Assembly (NCBI RefSeq): GCF_913020055.1
Contig: NZ_CAJWCF010000037.1
Location: 1-40,217 of the forward strand
Length of the DNA: 40,217 nucleotides
Source: an uncultured Paraglaciecola sp.
GTDB taxonomy: Bacteria > Pseudomonadota > Gammaproteobacteria > Enterobacterales > Alteromonadaceae
Reading direction: 5' to 3'
Each line of letters starts with the position of its first letter. The stretch's first letter is position 1. A program made the translations under genes and the position numbers. Below, in pieces: positions 34,131 through 40,217 of the stretch. The notes under the pieces are model-generated. The model was not told the origin of the DNA. It did not search any database and worked only from the letters and a program-made list of their open reading frames with translations.

Positions 34131-34862
34131 CTATAGTATAGCTTTCAGTGCCATCTCAAGTTGCGCCGGAGGCTGGTATCCTGGGATAACAGAGCCATCA
34201 GGCATAATGATGTTAGGTGTACCATTTACACCAATTGATTGACCAAAAGCATATTGTTCAGCGACTTTTGACGAGCAAGTTTTACTAGGGACAGTGTCTC
34301 CTGCTTTAGCATTATCCATGGCTTGCTGTTTATCATCTGCACACCACACCGACACCATATCGGAATATGACTTACTGTTTAAGCCATTACGTGGGAAAGC
34401 CAAATAACGCACAGTGATACCTAAATCGTTGTATTTATCCATCTCGTTATGTAACTTACGGCAATACCCGCAAGTAATATCAGTAAAAATATTAACTACG
34501 TACTTTTCATTATCTGCTTTATATTCGATAACCGCATTTTGAAACTGCTGCAATCCACCTAAACGCATACCACCTAACGCTTCTTCGGTTTCATTACGCA
34601 TGCCTTCATCTAGATTGTAAATACGTGCTTGTAATAAATAACTGGCATTTTCGCTAACGTAAAATAACCCCTTCGCAGTCATTATTTGTAATAAACCAGG
34701 TACTGGCGCATCACCTATCGATGCAATTTGCATCCCCAAACTAGTTTGTAACTTGGTTTTTACCTGTTCATAAGTTAGTTTTTCGTCTGCGGCAGACAGG
34801 TTAAAACACAATAAGGTCAATAGCCCTGCCACTAACGCGATAACTTTTGTTTGATTCTTCAT
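34131..34862 (-). CDS. dsbC: Thiol:disulfide interchange protein DsbC
   Basis: The 243-residue periplasmic isomerase has a signal peptide 1-24 (ends LSA-AD), an N-terminal dimerisation domain, and a thioredoxin domain with active site CGYC (C131, C134) plus cis-proline loop NGTPNI. A second Cys pair (WCADD..KTCSSK) matches the structural disulfide of E. coli DsbC. It corrects wrong disulfides, kept reduced by DsbD (not in window). Located between xerD and recJ, the conserved gammaproteobacterial order. Confidence 0.97.
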   Translation of the reverse strand: MKNQTKVIALVAGLLTLLCFNLSAADEKLTYEQVKTKLQTSLGMQIASIGDAPVPGLLQIMTAKGLFYVSENASYLLQARIYNLDEGMRNETEEALGGMRLGGLQQFQNAVIEYKADNEKYVVNIFTDITCGYCRKLHNEMDKYNDLGITVRYLAFPRNGLNSKSYSDMVSVWCADDKQQAMDNAKAGDTVPSKTCSSKVAEQYAFGQSIGVNGTPNIIMPDGSVIPGYQPPAQLEMALKAIL

Positions 34863-35124
34863 AGATTGTCCAAATAATTACTATACAAATATGACCTTAA
34901 GTAGGCCGAATAATTTCATCAATACACGCTATTTTAACGGAACACAATGAGTAAACCAGTGAGACTGTTGCTAATGCCCAAGAAATAAACAGTACGTATG
35001 GACATTAACCACACTATTCCCCAAACAACTCACATATATTATTTCGTTAATTTTATACTTCGATGCCAACAAGGTTCTGTACCAATATAATGGGTATGAA
35101 ATAGCCAAAATCAAGTTTTCAAAC

Positions 35125-36039
35125 CTATCCTCTTGGGTGATGCTCAGCCACTAACTTCTGCAATCGCTCAGTCGCCACATGAGTGTAAATTTGCGTGGTA
35201 GAAAGATCACTATGACCTAACAACATTTGTACCACACGTAAATCCGCACCGTGATTAAGCAAGTGTGTGGCAAAAGCATGGCGCAAAGTGTGTGGGGATA
35301 AGTCAGTTTGAATATTGGCAATTTGACTGTAAAGCTTAATACGATGCCAAAAAGTTTGCCGGGTCATAGCCACACCGCGTTTGCTAGGGAAAATAATATC
35401 ACTTTCGGATTTGAGTAACGCGCCTCGTCCATTTTTTAAAAAAGCAGCGACCCATTCAACAGCCTCTTCACCTAGTGGCACCAATCGTTCCTTATTACCT
35501 TTGCCAATGACTCTGACAACACCTTGTTGAAGACTCAATTGGTCAAGACGTAAACTAACTAATTCGGTCACACGTAAGCCAGTGGCATACAATACTTCTA
35601 ACATCGCTTTGTCACGTAATTGGATGGGGTCGTCAGTATTCGGCGCATCTAATAAATCAACGACTTGTGATTCTGTCAGCGTTTTAGGCAGTGATTGAGG
35701 TAATTTGGGATTTTGTAGCAGACTAACAGGATCGTCACTGCGAATTTTTTGTCTAAGCATATATTGGCATAAGCTGCGCAGACTACTTAAAAAGCGAGAC
35801 GTACTGCGTTCAGATAATCCTCCATCATAACGAGTGGCTAGATATTGGTTGAGTATATCTTGCTCAAAATCAACTAATTGCACGGACTGACCATGTTCAC
35901 CTTGCTGAGCAAGAAAAATAGCAAACTTGTTTAAATCAGAACGATAGGCACTAAGGGTATTTTCACTCAGTCCTTTTTCTAGCCACATTGCTTCTACAAA
36001 GTTTTCTATTTGCTCTGAATCGATATTATTTAGCGGCAT
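35125..36039 (-). CDS. xerD: Tyrosine recombinase XerD
   Basis: The 304-residue site-specific recombinase has a SAM-like N-domain (8-95) and a catalytic domain with R156, K180, H250, R253, H276 and nucleophile Y285. With XerC it resolves chromosome dimers at dif under FtsK control. The ATG gives the family-typical N-terminus. A 262-bp gap separates it from dsbC and contains no evident gene. This is the core chromosomal enzyme, not a phage or integron integrase (no IntI-specific insert between the catalytic boxes). Confidence 0.97.
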   Translation of the reverse strand: MPLNNIDSEQIENFVEAMWLEKGLSENTLSAYRSDLNKFAIFLAQQGEHGQSVQLVDFEQDILNQYLATRYDGGLSERSTSRFLSSLRSLCQYMLRQKIRSDDPVSLLQNPKLPQSLPKTLTESQVVDLLDAPNTDDPIQLRDKAMLEVLYATGLRVTELVSLRLDQLSLQQGVVRVIGKGNKERLVPLGEEAVEWVAAFLKNGRGALLKSESDIIFPSKRGVAMTRQTFWHRIKLYSQIANIQTDLSPHTLRHAFATHLLNHGADLRVVQMLLGHSDLSTTQIYTHVATERLQKLVAEHHPRG

Positions 36040-36045
36040 AAAGGT

Positions 36046-36363
36046 TTAAATTGAAACAACATTGTCTTCACCACATTGCCAACAAAGCTCAAAATTAGCG
36101 CCATTTTGTTCATGGCACTTGTTACATACCCAAGGTGAAGAATCTGTTGCTTGATGTTGAAAGTCATCGATAAACTGCTGTGCCTTGGGCAACCATTCCT
36201 CGTCACTTACCCACACTTCGGGTAACACATCCATAGGTGATAACTCCCCCATGGCACCTATAGCAAATTCATTTTTCACAAAACAGGGAATGCCTTTTTC
36301 ATCAAGCAACTGTTTGATTTGAAACACCATAAAACGATCGTGATGACTAAATATTTTATGCAA
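36046..36363 (-). CDS. DUF2007-type protein with zinc ribbon
   Basis: The 105-residue protein has an N-terminal DUF2007 domain (FSHHDRFMVFQIKQLLDEKGIPCFVKNE, a signal-transducing PII-like fold) and a C-terminal CxxC...CxxC zinc ribbon (WVCNKCHEQNG, ELCWQCGED). Function is unknown; family members are small cytoplasmic proteins. The start is TTG with no better codon nearby. It sits 6 bp before xerD and 8 bp after pilU, so it is part of that transcript. Confidence 0.85.
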   Translation of the reverse strand: MHKIFSHHDRFMVFQIKQLLDEKGIPCFVKNEFAIGAMGELSPMDVLPEVWVSDEEWLPKAQQFIDDFQHQATDSSPWVCNKCHEQNGANFELCWQCGEDNVVSI

Positions 36364-36371
36364 GGCGATGC

Positions 36372-37484
36372 TTAGTCCATATCAATAGAGACATTCGACA
36401 AGGAACCAAGTTGATTACCTTCATCCGAGTCTAGTTTAATCATCAAACGTAAATCATTTGGTGAGTCGGCATGATGGATGGCGTGATCCAAGGTGATTTT
36501 ACCTGCTTTATACAAGTCATATAAGGCCATATCAAAACTCTGCATGCCCATTTCTTTGCCTTTTTTCATCGCCTCTTTCAAACCACCAATTTCGTTGCGC
36601 TGAATAAGGTCGGTAACCAATGGTGAATTAAGCAATATTTCGATAGCGGCCACTCTGCCTTTACCATCAGGAGTAGGCACTAATTGCTGAGCGACAATGG
36701 CGCGCATATTTAAACTTAAATCAAAGCGTAGTTTTTCATGTTGATCTGTTGGAGCTAAATGCATAATCCGTTCAATTGCTTGATTGGCGTTATTGGCGTG
36801 CAAGGTAGCCACACATAAATGTCCGGTATCAGCAAAAGACATGGCATATTCCATGGTTTCCATCGAGCGAATTTCGCCGATTAAAATCACATCTGGCGCT
36901 TGGCGCAAAGAACTTTTTAAGGCATCGTCGAACGACTTAGTATCTATTCCCACTTCTCGCTGTGTCACCACACAATTTGCATGTTCATGTACAAATTCGA
37001 TAGGGTCTTCAATGGTTAAAATATGCCCTTTAGAATGTTGATTTCTATGTCCCATCAACGCGGCTAAAGAAGTTGATTTACCGGTACCTGTGGCGCCCAC
37101 AAATAGCAGCAATCCACGTTTGGACATGATCACATCTTTTAAAATTTCGGGTAAACCCAGCTCTGACACTTGCGGAATTTGCGTGACAATACGCCTAACC
37201 ACCATTCCGGCCATATCACGTTGCCAAAATGCGCTGCAACGGAAACGACCTATTTCATCGCGGGCAATAGCAAAGTTACACTCTTTAGTTTGCTCAAACT
37301 CATCTTTCTGTTTGTCACTCATAGCGTCATGCACCAGTGCTAGCGCATCTTCCTCGGTCAAATTACTGCCACCAATGGGTGTCATTTGACCGTTAACTTT
37401 TGCACTAACTGGAAAACCAACGGTGACAAATAAATCTGATGCACCTAAACCTTGCATCTCTTCTAAATAAGGCGTGAGTTCCAT
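36372..37484 (-). CDS. pilU: Type IV pilus retraction ATPase PilU
   Basis: The 370-residue AAA+-like secretion ATPase has Walker A GATGTGKSTSLAA, Asp box, Walker B DVILIGEIRSMETM and a His box. It lacks the AIRNLIRE motif of PilT, having SPLVTDLIQRNEIGG instead, and has an extended C-terminus, both typical of PilU. It assists PilT in powering pilus retraction at the inner membrane. AGGA lies seven bases before the ATG. It is nine bases downstream of pilT. Confidence 0.95.
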   Translation of the reverse strand: MELTPYLEEMQGLGASDLFVTVGFPVSAKVNGQMTPIGGSNLTEEDALALVHDAMSDKQKDEFEQTKECNFAIARDEIGRFRCSAFWQRDMAGMVVRRIVTQIPQVSELGLPEILKDVIMSKRGLLLFVGATGTGKSTSLAALMGHRNQHSKGHILTIEDPIEFVHEHANCVVTQREVGIDTKSFDDALKSSLRQAPDVILIGEIRSMETMEYAMSFADTGHLCVATLHANNANQAIERIMHLAPTDQHEKLRFDLSLNMRAIVAQQLVPTPDGKGRVAAIEILLNSPLVTDLIQRNEIGGLKEAMKKGKEMGMQSFDMALYDLYKAGKITLDHAIHHADSPNDLRLMIKLDSDEGNQLGSLSNVSIDMD

Positions 37485-37493
37485 AATTAATTC

Positions 37494-38537
37494 CTAAAAA
37501 CTAGAGGTCGGCTTCTTATCAACAGATTTTGCCGCCGCATCTTGAGCCGAAATATGACCTTGTGCGACTAACTTTTGCAAACATTGATCCATGGTTTGCA
37601 TGCCATGAGATTGGCCTGTTTGAATAACCGAATACATTTGCGGTACTTTATCTTCACGGATAAGATTTCGGATTGCCGGAATACCCAACATAATCTCATG
37701 CGCTGCAATCCTTCCGCCGCCGTTTTTCTTCAATAAGGTTTGAGAAATAACCGCACGTAACGACTCTGACAACATAGACCGTATCATCGACTTTTCAGCT
37801 GCAGGAAACACATCAATTAATCTATCAATGGTTTTAGGTGCTGAGTTGGTATGTAGTGTTCCGAACACCAGATGCCCTGTTTCCGCTGCTGAGATAGCTA
37901 AACGGATAGTTTCCAAATCACGTAATTCACCGACTAAAATGATATCCGGATCTTCACGCAACGCAGAGCGCAGTGCATTGTTAAAACTGTGAGTATCCCT
38001 GTGCACTTCTCGTTGATTGAGCACACAAAGCTTGTTTTCATGGACAAATTCTATGGGATCTTCAATGGTTAGAATATGCTCTCGTTTGGTCGAGTTAATA
38101 TGATCAATCATAGCCGCCAAGGTAGTACTTTTACCTGACCCAGTGGCGCCGGTCACGAGTACAATGCCAGTGGGTTGATTAATGATATCTTTGAATATTT
38201 GCGGGGCACCTAAGTCATCTAGACTCAATATTTCACTAGGGATGGTCCTTAATACAGCCGCAGCTCCGCGATTTTGTACAAAGGCATTCACCCTAAAGCG
38301 CGACAGGTCTTTCACTTCAAAAGAAAAATCGGTTTCGAGATTTTCTTCGTATTCTTTACGCTGTTTGTCATTCATGATCTCAAAAATCAAAGCATGCACT
38401 TCTTTGTGCTCTAAAGCAGGCACATTCAGTTTTCGCATTTCACCGTCAACTCGTATAATTGGAGGCAAACCAGCAGAAAGGTGTAAATCAGAGGCTTTAT
38501 TTTTAACACTAAAGGCCAAAAGTTCGGTAATATCCAA
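37494..38537 (-). CDS. pilT: Type IV pilus twitching motility ATPase PilT
   Basis: About 347 residues. It has Walker A GATGSGKSTTLAA, Walker B DPDIILVGELRDLETI, the His box, and the retraction motif AIRNLIRE. It drives depolymerisation of pilin for twitching, DNA uptake and adhesion. A longer frame begins with ATG at 38558, but a TTG at 38537 has GGAG eight bases upstream and yields the exact family start (DITELLAFSVKNKASDLHLSAG); I take that. The divergent yggS start is only 29 bp away. Confidence 0.96.
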   Translation of the reverse strand: MDITELLAFSVKNKASDLHLSAGLPPIIRVDGEMRKLNVPALEHKEVHALIFEIMNDKQRKEYEENLETDFSFEVKDLSRFRVNAFVQNRGAAAVLRTIPSEILSLDDLGAPQIFKDIINQPTGIVLVTGATGSGKSTTLAAMIDHINSTKREHILTIEDPIEFVHENKLCVLNQREVHRDTHSFNNALRSALREDPDIILVGELRDLETIRLAISAAETGHLVFGTLHTNSAPKTIDRLIDVFPAAEKSMIRSMLSESLRAVISQTLLKKNGGGRIAAHEIMLGIPAIRNLIREDKVPQMYSVIQTGQSHGMQTMDQCLQKLVAQGHISAQDAAAKSVDKKPTSSF

Positions 38538-38566
38538 GCAATATTCTCCGTGTATCATGTTGCAAT

Positions 38567-39250
38567 ATGGAAACCATAGCAGAACGACTCAAAAGCGCAC
38601 AAATAACCGTCAAGCAATCTACCTTAGATGCCCATCGTCTATCAAATTCGGTAAAATTGCTAGCGGTGAGTAAAACCAAACCCGTATCTGATATTGTGCA
38701 AGCGTATGAATCGGGACAACGTTTGTTTGGTGAAAACTATGTTCAAGAAGGTGTAGAAAAAATTCAAGCGTTACATACACTTGATGGTATTGAATGGCAT
38801 TTCATTGGACCATTACAATCAAATAAAACCCGTTTGGTGGCGGAACATTTTGATTGGGTACAAGCAATCGACAGACTCAAAATTGCCCAACGATTAAATG
38901 ATCAAACGAGTGCCCATAAACCACTAAATGTGTGTATCCAAGTCAATATTGACGACGACGAAAACAAAGCAGGAATAAACAAAGCTGAACTTAAGGACTT
39001 TGCCAAAACCATCAACGCACTGCCTAACCTCACGCTCCGCGGGTTGATGACTATCCCTAAAGCCAATCAATCTCAAGCAGAACAAACGGCTAGCTTCGCT
39101 CAAATGTCAGTATTATTTGAAGATCTTAAAAAACAGTATTCAACAGTCGATACCTTATCCATGGGCATGTCGGGTGATATGCAAAACGCCATCAACAACG
39201 GCAGCACTATGGTCAGAGTAGGCACAGCCATTTTTGGCTCGCGTAATTAA
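38567..39250 (+). CDS. yggS: YggS/PLPBP pyridoxal phosphate homeostasis protein
   Basis: The 227-residue PLP-binding TIM barrel has the PLP lysine in KLLAVSKTKP, followed by GENYVQEG and a phosphate-binding C-terminal SMGMSGDM..AINNGSTMVRVGTAIFG. It binds PLP without catalysis and buffers PLP and amino-acid pools. The N-terminus aligns with E. coli YggS from the first Met. It is divergent from pilT and followed by proC after 11 bp: the conserved pilT/yggS-proC locus. Confidence 0.96.
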   Translation: METIAERLKSAQITVKQSTLDAHRLSNSVKLLAVSKTKPVSDIVQAYESGQRLFGENYVQEGVEKIQALHTLDGIEWHFIGPLQSNKTRLVAEHFDWVQAIDRLKIAQRLNDQTSAHKPLNVCIQVNIDDDENKAGINKAELKDFAKTINALPNLTLRGLMTIPKANQSQAEQTASFAQMSVLFEDLKKQYSTVDTLSMGMSGDMQNAINNGSTMVRVGTAIFGSRN

Positions 39251-39261
39251 AAAGGACAATC

Positions 39262-40083
39262 ATGCAACACAGAAAAATAGCCTTTATTGGTGCAGGCAAT
39301 ATGACCAGAAGCATTATTAGTGGTTTAGTCAAAAATGCTTACCCAGCACATTTGATAACAGCCAGTAATCCTTCGATTGGCAAACTATCCTCACTACAGG
39401 CTGATTTTGGCATTAATATTACTCAAGACAATGATCAAACGCTGGAAGCAGCAGATGTCATTGTGCTTGCAGTCAAACCGCAACTTATGGAGCAAGTCTG
39501 TGGGGCGTTTGACCAGAAACAAAATTTAAAAGATAAACTTTTTGTATCGATTGCAGCAGGTATCACTTCAGCTCGTCTTCAAGAAATGCTGGGTGGAGCG
39601 TTTCCGACTGTCCGCACTATGCCAAATACCCCCAGTGCCTTGGGCAAAGGCATGACCGGATTATTTGCAGACAGCAGTGTCGACAACATTGATAAACAAT
39701 ATGCCGCTGACCTGATGAGTCAAGTGGGGGAAATTGCTTGGGTTGAACAAGAGTCAATGATTGATGGTGTGATTGCCGCTGCGGGCAGCAGCCCCGCCTA
39801 TTTTTTCTTGTTTTTAGAAGCTATGCAAAAGGAAGCACAGCGACAGGGATTTGACCAAACAACGGCTAGATTAATGGTTCAACAAGCCATGTTAGGCGCG
39901 GCTGAAATGGTTTGTCACAATCCCCACCTTGAATTAAGTGACTTGCGCACCCAAGTTACTTCTAAAGGTGGCACAACAGCCAAGGCGATTGAATCGTTTC
40001 AGCAACAAGGTTTAGAGCAAATAGTTGCCAACGCCATGCAAGCGGCGGTCAAACGCGCTGAACAAATGGCTCAGGAATTTTAG
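39262..40083 (+). CDS. proC: Pyrroline-5-carboxylate reductase
   Basis: The 273-residue enzyme of proline synthesis reduces P5C with NAD(P)H. It has the Rossmann motif FIGAGNMTRSIISGL, the conserved MPNTPSALGKGMTG and the C-terminal helical domain with GSSPAYFFLFLEAM and TSKGGTTAKAIESF. AAGGA six bases before the ATG supports the start. It is co-transcribed with yggS. In many relatives yggT follows, but the partial frame after it here does not resemble YggT. Confidence 0.97.
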   Translation: MQHRKIAFIGAGNMTRSIISGLVKNAYPAHLITASNPSIGKLSSLQADFGINITQDNDQTLEAADVIVLAVKPQLMEQVCGAFDQKQNLKDKLFVSIAAGITSARLQEMLGGAFPTVRTMPNTPSALGKGMTGLFADSSVDNIDKQYAADLMSQVGEIAWVEQESMIDGVIAAAGSSPAYFFLFLEAMQKEAQRQGFDQTTARLMVQQAMLGAAEMVCHNPHLELSDLRTQVTSKGGTTAKAIESFQQQGLEQIVANAMQAAVKRAEQMAQEF

Positions 40084-40174
40084 ATACCTTAGTTAAATAT
40101 TTACATGCCTGTGCAGATAACTCAGGACTGAACTATGCTGTATATACAAACACACTGTATGGGCAGACATAGTC

Positions 40175-40217
40175 ATGAACATGCCAGAAGCAAGCTTTTT
40201 AACGTGGCAGCAACAAT
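40175..40217 (+). CDS. Truncated ORF at window edge
   Basis: Fourteen codons (beginning MNMPEASFLTWQQQ) run off the end of the window. The beginning faintly recalls the N-termini of IS1595/ISXO2-type transposases, but this is too short to call. It does not look like YggT, which often follows proC. Confidence 0.35.
   Translation, partial: MNMPEASFLTWQQQ

Noticed and set aside
34863-35124. A small gene between xerD and dsbC
   Set aside because: The only plus-strand ATG frame is 13 codons without SD; no coding character.
35125-36039. Integron or phage integrase
   Set aside because: It is chromosomal XerD: synteny with dsbC-recJ, length and N-domain fit, and no IntI-specific insertion.
40138-40153. 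LexA-like box (CTGT-N8-ACAC) upstream of the partial ORF at the window edge
   Set aside because: One mismatch in the second half-site, and the downstream gene is unknown; too common by chance to report as an SOS operator.

Overview
The window is about 40.2 kb of a low-to-mid GC gammaproteobacterial chromosome. Three things point to a marine Alteromonadales bacterium (Alteromonas / Glaciecola / Paraglaciecola type): the xerD-dsbC-recJ and pilU-pilT/yggS-proC neighbourhoods, a GlyGly-CTERM secreted protease, and many proteins of recognisable Alteromonadales type. This placement comes from gene content and order; no database search was run. There are no rRNA or tRNA genes, CRISPR arrays or complete insertion sequences.

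Left part (1-8.1 kb). Two convergent response regulator-GGDEF proteins face each other; one has an intact GGEEF site and the other a degenerate one. Next is a periplasmic solute-binding protein gene split by a one-base frameshift in an eight-base homopolymer. An apparent operon follows: formate/nitrite-family channel, cyanase, and a membrane-anchored protein with a PP2C phosphatase domain fused to a Ser/Thr kinase domain. A strong hairpin plus U-tract precedes the channel gene. A YghU-type glutathione transferase and a small EF-hand protein complete the region.

Accessory part (8.1-26.9 kb). TrhO (tRNA uridine hydroxylase) is followed by a small patch that looks like an integron gene cassette: an 82-residue ORF, a well-formed attC-like site, and a DoxX-like membrane protein. 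Then come a Nudix hydrolase, an orphan sugar-type binding protein, an L-lactate permease, a small STAS-like protein, a secreted HNH nuclease, a DUF4177-like protein, a large RluA-family pseudouridine synthase, a D-cysteine desulfhydrase / NhaC-type antiporter pair, three minus-strand genes (VC2046-like, nucleotidyltransferase, DUF1295), a MATE transporter with a structured leader, and a modular secreted trypsin-like protease.

Core part (26.9-40.2 kb). On the minus strand, in transcription order, are pilT, pilU, a DUF2007 gene, xerD, dsbC, recJ, a 95-residue unknown, recO, pdxJ, acpS, relA and mazG. On the plus strand are yggS and proC. These cover pilus retraction, chromosome dimer resolution, disulfide isomerisation, recombination, PLP synthesis, acyl-carrier activation, the stringent response and nucleotide clean-up.

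The most notable observations are the attC-like single cassette, the cyanase / FNT / kinase-phosphatase operon with its terminator-like leader, the homopolymer frameshift, the active/degenerate cyclase pair, and the mutually exclusive hairpins ahead of the MATE gene. TTG start codons backed by good Shine-Dalgarno (SD) sequences recur across the window.
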